DNA from: Gordionus sp. m RMFG-2023
Taxonomy: Eukaryota > Nematomorpha > Gordioida > Chordodea > Parachordodidae
NCBI RefSeq assembly: GCF_954871325.1
Contig: NC_088779.1
Coordinates: forward strand, 15,378,846-15,442,845
Reading direction: 5' to 3'
DNA: 64,000 bases
Position numbers and translations under genes: made by a program. Each line of letters starts with the position of its first letter. Positions within the stretch are counted from its first letter, which is position 1. The notes beneath the pieces were generated by a model. The model made no database searches, was not told the DNA's origin, and worked only from the letters and a program-made list of their open reading frames with translations. Below are positions 10,600-22,149 of this stretch, piece after piece.

Positions 10600-11660
10600 A
10601 TTGTGAAAAACAACAGAAAATTAAAGGGGAAAGGAATAAACCAAAGGATTTCATGATTATATGTGGATTCATCAAGTTATTACTTTATGTTATATTGTAG
10701 GAAAGTTGGAAAGTGTAATTGTTTAATTTGAGGCAACTAAGTAATAAAATATGTTAAAAAAACCTGGGTTGATTAAATGTTAATATGAATTGTATAGTGA
10801 AAGTAAATTCTATTTTTAAAAAAAGAGAAGAAAGGAGAAATTAATTATAGTGTATAAAAACAAGATATAGGAAAGATTTAAAATTAATAGGAACGATTTT
10901 AAAAAAATAAAAAGAGTGTGTAGTAGTTTAAAAAAAGGGGTTAAAATTTTTGAATTTTAAGGAAAGTGAAAGCGATTATTATAGGAAGTTTGGGTAAATT
11001 GTATCGTTTTGAAAGATAAAAATTAGGATATAAGTTGTGAAATAAGAAAAGAGGTTAAGAAATATATTTTGAATAGAAGCAATAAATTATGGAATTGATA
11101 AAACTGGGAAGAAAAATGTGTTGTAAAAGTTATTTTTTAAAAAAAAGGAATTTTAAAGAAAGAATGTTGTCTGTCAAGGAAAAATAATAATTAATTATGA
11201 TTGGGGGTAAATTGTAGAAGGTTTCGTTTTTAATTAAATAATTAGGATATTAAAAGATAAAAAGAGGTTGAGAAATGTGTTGAGTAAAAGTAATTAATTT
11301 TGAAAATTAGTAAAAGAAAAAAAAAATAGTAGGTGAAAGTAATCAAAAGTGTTGGAAAATTAAGGAATGTGAAATTATTTTACTAGAAAGCAACTGGAAT
11401 GTGTTAAATAAAGGCTATGTGAATTAAATAACAGTATGAAGAAAATAATGTATTTTTGTGAAGTTATTTGTAAAAGAAAAGGGATTATATAATATATTTT
11501 ATTAAAATTTTTGTGTAATAAAATATTTTTGAAATTTTTGTGATTATATTTTATAAAAAATAAATTAAGTTTGAGTAAAGTTGTTAAAGTGATTAGTTCT
11601 TGATATAAAAAAAAATAATAATAATTAAAAGTGTATCTTGGATAATGTTAAAAGGAATGA
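10600..11660. other. Strand-asymmetric, cytosine-poor kilobase
   Basis: For about 1 kb the plus strand is rich in A and G and almost free of C, for example through GGAAAGTGAAAGCGATTATT and similar text. The skew stops sharply near 11700, where C-containing sequence resumes. No coding content was found on either strand. The skew resembles the interior of the LTR element at 1300-2600, but no repeat ends could be found around it. Confidence 0.45.
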
Positions 11661-12699
11661 ATAGTAATTACATTTTGGATGTAATTAAAAAAACAACATT
11701 GGATTGACTCTTTGTAATATTTCTTTCAATCAACTACAATGATTCTGCACAATTAGCTACAATTATGCTAGATTAATAATACCAAACTTAAGATAGAATG
11801 ATCATGACTGACCTATGATGCAATGGATCAATCAAGCTATGACTCATTAACCAGGATAATTTTGAAAATCAACAACTAATTACAATCCTGTAACCAAAAA
11901 TCAAATCGTCGTATGACCAAGAATACCTAAGGTGTGATAACGTCATAGATGATCGATACAATATCAAGATGATAGCAACAATAACATAAAACAAGAAAAA
12001 AAAGGAAATTCGACATCAAGAGAACAGCGATGTGAAGTTCTGGCTCAATGGTAATGCTGTAACAGATATTATTGACGAACAGAGCGGTTTATGAAATGAT
12101 GAAGAAAAGAGAACCTAAAAATAATTCTTAAATTATAGGTGATTCATGTATTGATTTTTATAAACTGATTAATTTTTGTTAATAGTCACAATAAAATTGT
12201 GGCATGTACTACCTTGAAAAGGGAATACATGTTATATTATAATAATTTATTTATTTTTATTATATAATGAATAATTGATAGAAAAAAGCAATTTGGAAAA
12301 ATAATATTTTTTATTCGTATTTTTTTGTTTATTTTTGAATATATTTTTTATGATAGAAAAATTGGAAAAAATAAAGAAAGTAAAAAAAAACCTATCCTCA
12401 AAAAATCCATAATTCCATTAATAAGCAAATCGAGAGCTTATTATAGGAGAATCATAGACAAAGATAATATTCTATCTTCTTCTTCAATCATTCATTATTT
12501 TAAAATAGATGGATATAAAACGATTCAAACAAAATATGGTAGTTAAATTGCTATAAATTTTTTTATTTAAATTAAAATATAATTTTTTTTAAAGTATCTG
12601 TATCTTTTTGTATACAAAGTTGATTAAGATACAGATACATTTAAATAATTTGTATCTTAGAAAAAAATATCTGTGATACTGCCCAACCCATATTAATAT

Positions 12700-14189
12700 G
12701 CATATCAATTTTTTTAATAACTTAATAGAAACTTCTTAATCATCATATTATTATAATCTTTTCAATTTAAAATTAGATATGGAATAAAAAAATGGTCAAT
12801 ATATTTTTTGATAAATTTTATTTTATAATAGTTTGAAAAACAAATTTTCAAATCTCATATAACTAAAAGTAAATTATTTAGCTCATTAAAATGATTAATG
12901 TATATCTCTACTAATAACAGTTCCAGGATAATCCAATTGTAAAAATATTTTAAATATGCATTTCACAATTTCTTTATAACCTTAAAATTTAGAAGAAAAT
13001 TACTTCTTTAAGTTTGAAATTAATTAATTTACAGAATATAGAACAAGTGAATCTAATAAAAGTGATGGTCAATTTTTCATAAATATTATATGTATAGTGT
13101 TCAGTGTTGCTAAACAGCACAAATTTTAAAATGGGCTAATCTAATATTTTAGCCAAAAATATTACATATGCCTGGAAATTTTGTTCAGAGATGGCAAAAA
13201 GGCTTAGACATCTATCAATCTAGTGGCTTGTGTAATATTTTCTTTTTTTACTAAAATATTGAGTTAGTCATTTTTTAAATCAAGCCATTTAGAATACTAG
13301 ATTTATACAAGCTATTTATAACACTAGATACATAAAGTAAGTTTTAATCTAAATAAAAATACTGCTAAAATCTATATTTATACAGTTTATACTTGAGAGT
13401 CCAAAATAGTGCTTATATGAAGATTTATTATGTGATCATTTTGGAAATTTTGCCGACAGTTAGGACATGAATTATTCACGACTTTTTGAATGCTAAATAG
13501 AAAATTTAATCAATTTATAATGGGTAAAATTAGAATTAATGTTTGGCAGCCCTTTAAGCATTGTAGTACATAATTTTGAAACTACTAGTTCGGTGTCAAG
13601 TATTAACTTATGCATATTGTTCAAAATAAATTTATTACACCTATACTTGTAGTGTAATAGTTTAAGGCTAATAACAGGAAGTTATGTATAAATTAATATC
13701 TTAAGATTGAAGCTATAATTTATTAATTTAATAATTAATTAAACAAAATTGAAGTAGCTGTTTATTAATTGAAATAACATAGAATAAATTATAAGCATAC
13801 CATTCAAGGTGAAAAGTGTGACCACCTAATTATATAAAAATGTACATGTAAAAAATTAAATATTAACATAATAAGGAGATTGGATTTTCTTTTTTCTCCA
13901 AGCATATAGTACATGCAATATAAACTAAATTATGTATATGTATAATATTTCTAAATAAATATTTACCGCTAGAAATCATATTTTAAATTATGTGATCGAT
14001 AAAACATGGAAGGGTAACACAATTGTAAAAAATATTGGAATATTATTAAGTTGGAGTAAATTGACATTTTGTCAAGTTTCAAATTAACCGTTCTTTATGG
14101 AATATATTTGTTTTAATTATTAGCTTTTTCTTATTTTCATGAATAATTTCTAATCTCAATTGATATGAACACATTCTCAATTATTGATA
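12700..14189. other. Gene-free A+T-rich stretch
   Basis: No reading frame with recognisable domains, no inverted or tandem repeat of note, and no RNA gene. I see nothing here beyond simple sequence between two transposons. Confidence 0.5.
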
Positions 14190-14512
14190 GTAATTATTAG
14201 TGATGTTAAGGTAACTAGTTACAAGTTACAAGTAACTAGTTACCTGTAACTAGTAAAAAATAACTGTAACTAGTTATATTTTTAAAATTGTAACTAGTAA
14301 CTGTAACTAGTTAAAATTTTTGAAATGTAACTGCCAAAAGTAACTAGTTACTTTTAAAGATATATTCAAATAATTAATTTTATTTTTAATATGTTGTGAT
14401 AAATTAATTTAAAATAAATTTATTTTTTAAATTAAATTTATTAATTTAAAATTTTGTGAAAATGTCTGATTGTTCCCAACAATAACACAAATACTTATAT
14501 GTATGGCAGATG

Positions 14513-15112
14513 TGCAGGGATTAAAATATTGTCAACCTCTAAAGGATACTATATTAGCTAGTATTGAAAAAAGGTAACTAAAATCAAATAATTATTTATA
14601 AATTAATAATATCATGTCATAGGTTTAATAATCTTTATGATAATGACAACATCATTGCTGAAATTCTTCACCCTTTATTTAAAACTGACTGGCCTTGAAT
14701 TAGGCAAGAAAGGAATAAAGCAAAAAAGGAGGAAATTTTAAATTTAATAAATACCTTAATACCTCAAAGTGAATCCCAGACGAATGAATCATGCTCAAAA
14801 CCAACATCACTTGATGTAGTTGGATTTTTTGACCTAAAGCGCCAAAATATTCTGGATAATGAACTTATAGAAAACTTTATCAAATCTAATAACAACACTT
14901 TTTCCTTATATAACGATTTTCCTAAGTTAAAATTACTCTTTATTAAATATAATGTTGTTCTAACTTCAAGTGCTCCCGTAGAACGCTTATTCAGTCTAGG
15001 TAAGCTCATTTTTGGAGATAAACGAGCACGTCTCCTAGATAATAACTTTGAAATTAATTTGTTGTTAAAAGTAAATAAACATTTATTAGATTCTAATTTT
15101 TATGAAAAATAA
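14513..15112 (+). pseudogene. hAT transposase C-terminal half, two exons
   Basis: The first piece reads GLKYCQPLKDTILASIEK (about 14518-14573). A 49-bp intron with GT...AG borders follows (14574-14622), and then FNNLYDNDNIIAEILHPLFK. After one in-frame stop just past KTDWP, the same frame runs on through SLDVVGFFDLKRQNIL to SAPVERLFSLGKLIFGDKR and LLLKVNKHLL, stopping at 15112. AEILHPLFK is the conserved block before the hAT C-terminal domain, and SAPVERLFSLG is the core of the dimerisation domain. The intron is inferred from borders and exact frame continuity (AG|G gives R). A single nonsense change in the coding part suggests only moderate age. It is internally deleted and therefore not functional. 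Confidence 0.8.
14574..14622 (+). other. 49-bp spliceosomal intron in the hAT remnant
   Basis: Starts GTAACT and ends CATAG. Removing it joins IEK to RFNN in one frame and restores the continuous transposase similarity on both sides. The very short length suggests a host with short introns. Confidence 0.65.
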
Positions 15113-15529
15113 ATGTTTTTTTTTCAATGCAAATATATATTTTTATATTCGATGTAAATATTCAATTTTGCGATATTTTTTTATATAAATAAATTGTATA
15201 TTATTTTAAATAACTGATTATACTATGTTTATCCTAATTTTTTTTATATAAAATAAATGTATTCAATAAATAAATAATGCGCATATGAAGGATGTATAAA
15301 GTAAGTAACTAGTTATTTTTGAAAATAACTGTAACTAATAACTAGTTACTTTTGTAAAAATGTAACTAGTAACTGTAACTAGTTATGTTTTTGACAATGT
15401 AACTAGTAACTGTAACTAGTTATGTTTCAAAAGTAACTTTTAACATCTATAGTAATTATCAAGGCTTACATCAGATGTTAAACTTAAAATTAGCCACCAC
15501 CCACCCTTAAAGTAATTAAATTATTTTTG

Positions 15530-15780
15530 CAGTTCTTGGGTATAGGCTTTTGTTTTGCCCATTTCTTTTGGTTTATTAGCCTATAGACGTTTAAGCAACA
15601 GTTCTCGGACTGTTGCGCATACAAGTACGTGCGGCTTGCCCACAAACGTGTTAAGGGCTCCTCATTTTTCTCCCCTTAATTAACTATCCAGTTTGATGGA
15701 TTTTTGAGGAAAACCTAGCTTATCTCTGTTGTATCCACAACCAGAGGGCGAAAACGCTTTTAGCACGTATCACGTAATTT
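15530..15780. other. Unassigned island with GC above background and predicted hairpins
   Basis: In A+T-rich surroundings this patch contains GCAACAGTTCTCGGACTGTTGC-like text at 15595-15616, an 8-bp perfect stem with a 6-base loop, and further on CTCTGTTGT...ACAACCAGAG (about 15726-15747), another stem. No open reading frame, no tRNA boxes and no repeat relative elsewhere in the window. It could be a structured non-coding RNA, the end of an unknown element, or a host regulatory segment. I do not recognise a family. Confidence 0.35.
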
Positions 15781-16204
15781 TTGAATGAATATTATTATGT
15801 AAAATATAATATTCCAAATATGATTAAAGAAATTCAGTTATTTATTTTTTATCATATCATTATTACAATGATAGTAACATAAAATAAACAATATATTTGT
15901 AAAAACTCCTCATATGTAGTAGGTCTAAACATCATGGAATAAATTTATTTTTAATTTAATATATTTTTTCTTAGATGAATAAAAATTCGAATTTAATGGA
16001 TATTTTTTTAAAATTAAACATGTGTTGTGTTGTAATCATAGACTTATTATAATATAGACCTCAACAATTTAAAAAACGTCTTTAAAATAATCGCCATTAG
16101 CAAAGATACTATATTCTAATTACTCTATGTTTATGATAATTTTAAAGTTAAATATTTTATTGTTTTTATGTATTTATTTTTATTTTTTTATAAAATTTTT
16201 CAAT

Positions 16205-17080
16205 AAGATAAAAATAACGATTATGACAATTGTCACTTTTCTATGGTACATCTTCATGTTTTCTGAAGTTTTATTTAAACATGTTAGCCATTTATATATT
16301 AGCCTATTTACGTCAAAAAAATTTAAAAAACTTTAAAAATAACGATTATGACAATTGTCACTTTTCTATGGTACATATTCATTAAATTTTAATTTTACAT
16401 GTTTACAATCTATATTTTTACTAATTTACCTCAAAAAAATTCAATTTAAAAATAATGATTTTGACAATTGTCATTTATATAGAGTACATCTACACTGAAG
16501 TTAAAACACATTTGCAAAACTTATTTTAGCCTATTTACGTAAAAAAAATTTAAAAACTTTAAAAATAACTATTATTACAATTGTCTTTTATATATGCTAA
16601 TCTCAATTAAAATTTTAATTTAACATGTTAAAAATACATATTATTGCTCATTAGAGTCAAAAAAGATCTTATGTTTTATTTTTCCAAGGAACATCTTCAT
16701 TGAATTTATAATTAAATACCATTATATTATAAATTATATTTTTACCCCTTTGTGTCAAAATATTTAAAAAAATAAGGAATATGACAATTGTCACATTAAA
16801 ATTCATTAAAAAGATTATATAAAATAACATAAAAAAGATTAGTATAAATATTTAAAAAATATAAATGAGAAAACGACCTCTTTTAATATACTTGAAATAG
16901 ATAATTTTACAAAAATGATTAAAAAAATTATAAAAGATTTCATAGAAGATTGTTTAATTATAATAAAATTCACAAACTAATTCCTTAAAAGAGATTTATT
17001 TACAAAGAAGATTTAAAATTCTTATAAATCAAAATATGTTGAAAAAAATTTAGATATAATGATTATTAAAATATAAATTG
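16205..17080 (+). repeat. Solo arm of the palindromic satellite element family
   Basis: About five units of ~115-120 bp carry AACGATTATGACAATTGTCA followed by TATGGTACAT and an A+T-rich tail. They are followed by an arm terminus (ATATTTAAAAAA... then GATTTCATAGAAGATTG) that matches the outer end of the right arm at about 52300-52480. Only one arm is present here. It is a deleted or recombined copy of the element at 44570-52534. Confidence 0.75.
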
Positions 17081-17104
17081 TTTTAAAAAAATAAAATATG
17101 ATAT

Positions 17105-18680
17105 TTGATTCCTCGTCAGAATTGCCTGACAAGATTACCTTTAGTTGGGGTACATTTGCTGAGGTTTACTTATCTATAATATATAGGGGCATATTTTAAA
17201 TCTGATTGATTCTGGATCAAAATTCTCTTCCATCACTTTTAATTTATCGAGAGATCACTTCAAGTGTATATATCACGTTTAGTCTTCGTCATTTAAATGA
17301 AAATTTTGATTTAAAATATTTAACTCTGGCAAGTAGAAACGTGATGTAAAAGCATAGTAAAAGTTGTTAAAATACCTGATTTGGATCGATTTTTCAAAAC
17401 GGCCCGATTAAGATTTTATCTATAATAATATTATGCAAGCGTCTAGATTTGGTAAATATATATCGAAGAATTTCTGCCAGCTAACCAAAATCTTTTTTTA
17501 CCCGAATCAGGTTTTTTTTAAACCATATTATCTAATCGATAGTATAGAAGAGGAATTACTTCAAAAAACAAAATATACAGATGGTAACTGATGCTGGGGC
17601 TAATGTCAAAAGAATCGTCAGATTGGAGGATTATGAGCATCATTTATGCTAGAGCATGGACTTCAAATTGCAAGAATTAATATTCTGACTAAAGAGAAAT
17701 CACTTCAGCCCTCAGATATCGATTAGATGATTTGGAATGTGAAATTGAGGATGAGCATAGTAAATGCCTGTAACAATTTATGAGACAGTTTATATTTTGG
17801 ACATTGATGATTCTGATCCATACCTTGATAAACATTTTGTTATCTCTAGTGAAATTGATAGTATAAATTGCATTGCACCAATAGATCTTATTATTAAGAA
17901 AGGCTTTAAAATTAAATTTACCCACTAGCACAGCATATTAATTATGCTAGGAAGTATCCGTAGTGTTAACAAGATTTCTATAAATAATGTTCTAAATAAA
18001 ATAGAAAACAATCTTTACAATTTTTAATAACGAATGAATAAAAACTTTACATATTATTAAATTCATTCTGAGAATCGATGGAATTTCTTTCCTCTCAAAA
18101 AGGATCAATAACAAATTTAGGATTATTTTGTAGTGAATTAGAAACATATACAAATCAATAAATCTGATTTATATCATAAAAAGATTGACCATAAGTTTCC
18201 AATTACCAAATTTCAAATAATTTATTTTATATTATATTTTTATTAAGAAAATTATTTTAAAAAGATTAGATATTGACACCACTTGATCCAAGATTTCAAT
18301 TTAAAAATTGTTTCAGATTATCTAAATTTGATTTCTACTACATCATAATAATTTTTAATTGGATTTAAAACTTTTAGAGCATGATAAAAATGCACAGAGT
18401 GAGATTTAATTTGAAGATAATAGGCAAACATCCACTATGTAATTAAAATGACTCGCAAACATTTCCATCCAAGAAAGGATTATAACAACATTAGAAATTT
18501 GGAGCAAGAGTGTCATTTTTTGCTCAGCTAAAACAGTAAACCAGTGGATGCACTTTCTGGGAAAAAAACGAACTTCCTAGCCTTGCTAATTTAGCTATGA
18601 AGATCATTTGTATACACAACCAGTACAATCAGGTGAAAAATATTTTTCATCGCTAGATTAATACTCGATTTAAAAAGGAT
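17105..18680 (+). pseudogene. Decayed hAT transposase, catalytic to C-terminal
   Basis: Pieces of one transposase appear in order on the plus strand: SSSELPDKITFSWGTFAEVY (about 17110-17170) and SGSKFSSITFNLSRDHFK (about 17205-17265), the first catalytic aspartate region. Then VTDAGANVKRIVRLEDYEHH (about 17585-17650) is the second catalytic aspartate block. TPLDPRFQFKN (about 18277-18310) is a later conserved block, and WEKNELPSLANLAMKIICIH (about 18560-18620) is the start of the dimerisation domain. Stops and frame changes are scattered between the pieces, so this is an old copy. The spacing agrees with a near-complete transposase. Terminal inverted repeats could not be assigned. The first pieces are related to the minus-strand fragment at 6300-6470. 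Confidence 0.7.
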
Positions 18681-18739
18681 ATCTCTCACTTATCTTGATA
18701 AAATGCTATTTATTCAGTGGCGTCACATTACAGTTAATA

Positions 18740-18850
18740 TTAGTTTTGATAATAAATATAGTAACAATTTGCATTCAAGTATTTAACGCCATCTTTTTAC
18801 TTAAAATAATTATAAAATTAAACATTTTATTATTCATCCTGCAACAGATG
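18740..18850. repeat. Dispersed repeat, copy 1
   Basis: The stretch GATAATAAATATAGTAACAA followed by TTTGCATTC and ATTTAACGCC, and further on TTATTATTCATCC, recurs at about 24826-24925 with small differences. It lies outside any element I could delimit here. The second copy lies inside the hAT-like element at 24423-25564. Confidence 0.55.
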
Positions 18851-19270
18851 TAATAAACTTGATATCTTTTCTTCTCTTTTTTTACCTATTTTTAGGAAAG
18901 CTATTTTTTATCTTTTTGAAAAACAGTTTTGAGTTAAATTTTTATATATTTTTGATATTACACTAACTACTATTATTTTAAGATATAATATACCAACAAG
19001 AGGTGGTGCAACAATATATAAAATCTTAATTGTTTCATCATATCATTCTGGTCCTTATTTTATAGTTAGAAAATGTTTCATTTCTAATATGGCATTGCCG
19101 TGTAAATAACTCCAGGCTACAATATATTTACATAATTATTTCTTCCAAAGATTTTTAGTGTTTTTATTTTATCAATTTATCCAACATAATAAATTCTGAT
19201 ATTAGTTTACATCTTGAGTGTCATGGTTATTACTGCAAATTAACTAGCATCTATTATTTGTGTTGCTATG

Positions 19271-19425
19271 TGTAATATAAATTGAATTTAAATTGAATAT
19301 AATATTAACTTTTCGTTTGTAAATTATATAACCTGAAGGATTGAATTCATGATATATATATACGTGATATTTTGTATTAAATTTACTTTTACTTTAACTT
19401 ACTTTTTATTTAATAAAACACTTCA
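19271..19425 (+). repeat. Left LTR of the Ty3/Gypsy element
   Basis: A 155-bp LTR is short for the Ty3 group. It contains a (TA)n run after GAATTCATGA and an AATAAA polyadenylation-type signal close to its end (TTTAATAAAACACTTCA). TG...CA ends are present. Confidence 0.9.
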
Positions 19426-19479
19426 TTGGCGACGATATTTTTGGAGAAGATTTATTTGATTTATTAAATTTAAAGTAAA

Positions 19480-20780
19480 AGACTCAATGGAAGTAGCTCC
19501 TATTAAAGTTGAAGATTCAATGGAAGTAGTCCCTATTAAAGTTAAAGACTCAATGGAAGTAGTTCCTATTAAATTCCATATTCCAGAATTCGTCAAAGAA
19601 AAAGCAAATATTCAGGACTACTTATTTAACTTGGAGTTAATTTATAAAGTAAGAAATATTATAGATTTAAATACAAAAAAAGACCTGCTTTTAGCCTATA
19701 TCGGAACAGACAATCTTATCAAAATTAAGAACTTTCACTTTCCAATAAATTTAGAGATGATAAATTATGATACTTTAATAAAAAGCTTAAATTTGGTGTT
19801 CAAGGATAGTTCGAGCATTTTCGTAAAGAAAATTTTTTTTACGCTAAAAAGATGTAATGAGACGATTATTGACTTTTCAATTAGGGTTAAAACTGTCTGT
19901 TCTCTTTGTAATTTTAAACCGCCTTTTGATGAACTTTTAAGAGATATATTTATCCTAGGAGTAGGCTTACCTGAGTTGGACAAAGAACTTCGGTCAAAGT
20001 ATATAGAAGGCAATATTACTTTTGAAGAGACCGTGCGTTTAGCGATCGCGCTGTCTTCGTTGGAAAATGAAACCCAGACTGAAATTAATAAAATAATTAA
20101 AAATAAGCCAACACAGGGTTCGAAAAATAATTATTTTAGAAATAATAATTATACTAACGTCAATAGATTCAATAATAATAAACACTTTAGTAACAATTAT
20201 ATTCCTAATAATAATTATAGACCTAGTATCAAACCTAACTCTATTCAAAAGAAAGTGATATGCTTTCGTTGCGGTAAGGCAAACCACATAGCGAAAGATT
20301 GTAGAACCCATGCCATACAAATGATTCTGCCACGGACACCTCGCCTGTCATTTTCAAATAAAGCTACCATCGATGCTAAGATAAATGGGTTGCAGCTAGC
20401 TATGGAGTTTGATACCGGTGCCGCGTGTAGTGTGATTGATGAGGTCACCTGGAATCGTATTGGCAGACCACAACTATCACCGGCTTATAAATTAGTGGGA
20501 TATAATCATATCCAAATCGAAGTACTAGGTAAATGTACCGTAGAAGTCAAAGTAAAAAATTTTTCGAAATTTTTACTTATTTGGGTAGTTAAAGGGGAGA
20601 ATTCCCTTATTTTTGGGATGCCTTTCATTAGAGAATTTGATATAAAACTACCGGAAGAAGTTCGTATTAATAAAATAAATATGAATATGAATATTCCCTC
20701 TTTAAATACGATTGTTTCGAAATTCCCTCAAGTTTTTAAAAAAAAATTAGGTGAAATCAAACTGCAAAAGGCAGTCATCG
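19480..20780 (+). pseudogene. Ty3/Gypsy gag with CCHC knuckle and protease region
   Basis: The product begins with three near-repeats of the phrase MEVVPIKV. It continues through a helical gag capsid region (ending around NFKPPFDELLRDIFILGVGL) and an asparagine-rich linker, then the zinc knuckle CFRCGKANHIAKDC (20261-20302), which binds genomic RNA. After it comes the aspartic protease with the active-site motif FDTGAACSVID (around 20407-20439) and a later IFGMPFI segment. Gag and protease in one frame is common in this group. This part of the element looks well preserved. It belongs to an element whose pol is broken. Confidence 0.85.
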
Positions 20781-20829
20781 AATAGAACCGAACACGTTAC
20801 CGATTGCATTACCAGCAAGAAGAGTTCCT

Positions 20830-22050
20830 TTTCCGTTGCGTCGAACCATTGAAGCTGAGTTGGACAGACTTTTAGACGAAGGCGTTATCGAGAAGGTGGA
20901 TCCAACAATAACTCCAATCACTTGGGCTACGCCAACGGTTAATATCTTAAAGAAATCCGGTGCCGTACGGATATGCGGAGATTTTCGTTTAACAATCAAC
21001 AAATATCTAGCGATCGATAACGATTTACTACCAACTTTCAAAGTAAAATATTTTCAACAATAGATTTAAGTGCATTTTTACAATTCGGAGTTAGTCCAGA
21101 ATGTAGGGACCTTTTAGTAATTTCGACACATGTCGGTTATTACCGATACCAAAGAATTCCATTTAGTTTGACTAGCGCTCCGATAATATTCCAACGCTTT
21201 ATGAAAAACCTATTAAAGGGAATTCCTATGGTTAGTGTATTTTTAGACGACATAATTATTGCAGGTGAGAATAATTCCGATCATATAGTTAATTTGGAAG
21301 AAGTATTAAGAAGATTTGAGAAGGCTGGACTGACCACGACGACCGATAAAATTAAAATCGGAGAAAAGTCAGTCACTTATTTAGGTCATGTTATTGACAG
21401 TTTCGGAATTCACCCTACGCGCTATAAAAAATTTTAAAACACCTTCCAATGTTAAAGAACTACGTTCATTTCTTGGAATAGTGAATTATCATGAGGCATT
21501 TATTAAAAATTTGCATTCTATTTGTGCCCCTTTACACCGACTAACGAGTAAAAATGTTGGTTGGTTTTGGTCAGCTAAAGAAAATGAAATATTTACTAAA
21601 GTTAAAAATATATTGTCAAAAGAAGATACAATAATTCCTTATTCAGCCGATATCCCTGTCGTGATTTCTTGTGACGCTTCCGAAGATGGTCTAGGAGCTG
21701 TTACTGCACACCGATTTCTTACTGGCCAGGAGAAACCGATTGCTTATGCATCGAGGACACTTTCGGCGGCTGAAAAGAATTATGCCACAATTGATCGGGA
21801 GGCTTCGGCGATCATGTTCGCTATCGAGAAGTTTCATCAATATATTTTTGGAAGACATTTTATCTTGGTTACTGATCATAAACCATTACAATATGTTTTA
21901 GGTGATAAAAGAGATCTTAACAAAATAACAAATAACCGTTTAATACGGTGGGCGACGAAACTATTAAATTATGATTATGAGATAATATATAGACCAGGTA
22001 ATCAAAATAAATGTGCCGATGCTCTGTCCCGTTTGGGGGTAGAGAAAGCA
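20830..22050 (+). pseudogene. Ty3/Gypsy reverse transcriptase and RNase H regions
   Basis: Reverse transcriptase motifs are seen from about 20836 (LRRTIEAELDRLLDEGVIEK type opening) through PFSLTSAP-type and FLDDIII (around 21240), the last being the catalytic aspartate pair. The connection and RNase H follow (about 21440-22040), with VVISCDASEDGLGAV, YASRTLSAAEKNYATIDREA and FILVTDHKPL holding the acidic RNase H residues. These regions copy RNA to DNA and remove the RNA strand in the family. The polyprotein is broken here and so is a fossil. Confidence 0.85.
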
Positions 22051-22149
22051 AAACCAATGAAGTTACAAAAAAATTCGAAGAAGAAATCAGAGGATTAAAA
22101 ATTAATTTAATAGAGGATTTATCTTTCACACGCAGTATAGTTGTAAGTG

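Larger units (their letters stand above)
8645..12691. mobile_element. Outer hAT-type element, non-autonomous, carrying a nested hAT
   Basis: The left end is CAGGGTTGGGCAA and the right end reads GATACTGCCCAACCCAT, an inverted match except for the last bases. Both are flanked by ATTAATAT (8637-8644 and 12692-12699), an 8-bp duplication as expected for hAT. ATACAGATAC/GTATCTGTATC repeats lie inside both ends, the usual subterminal arrangement. Removing the nested element at 8686-10097 leaves about 2.6 kb, in which no transposase domain is recognisable. A 73-codon open frame at 12325-12546 has no recognised domain and is not called as a gene. The terminal CAGGGTTGGGCA is typical of the Charlie/Tip100 side of the superfamily (family knowledge, not tested here). 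Confidence 0.75.
14198..15451 (+). mobile_element. hAT transposon, delimited, with TAACTAGTTA subterminal repeats
   Basis: Terminal inverted repeats are TAGTGATGTTAAGGTAAC at the left and the inverse TATAGATGTTAAAAGTTAC at the right. They are flanked by a perfect 8-bp duplication GTAATTAT (14190-14197 and 15452-15459). About 150 bases at each end are packed with TAACTAGTTAC/GTAACTAGTAAC repeats, many of them palindromic. The 1254-bp interior keeps only the last part of the transposase, in two exons on the plus strand. The N-terminal zinc finger and most of the catalytic domain are absent, so the copy is non-autonomous. The fragment at 6202-7725 belongs to the same family. Confidence 0.9.

Noticed and set aside
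12325-12546. 73-codon frame near the right end of the outer hAT
   Set aside because: No domain recognised and no homologous piece elsewhere in the window. Kept only as a note in the element entry.
16205-16830. CRISPR-like array (palindromic repeats at regular spacing)
   Set aside because: The whole ~119-bp unit is conserved, not just a short repeat with unique spacers. There are no cas genes, and the setting is eukaryotic, so it is a satellite.
20775-21041. Minus-strand frames overlapping the Ty3/Gypsy interior
   Set aside because: They are shadows of gag-pol coding on the plus strand and have no recognisable domain.
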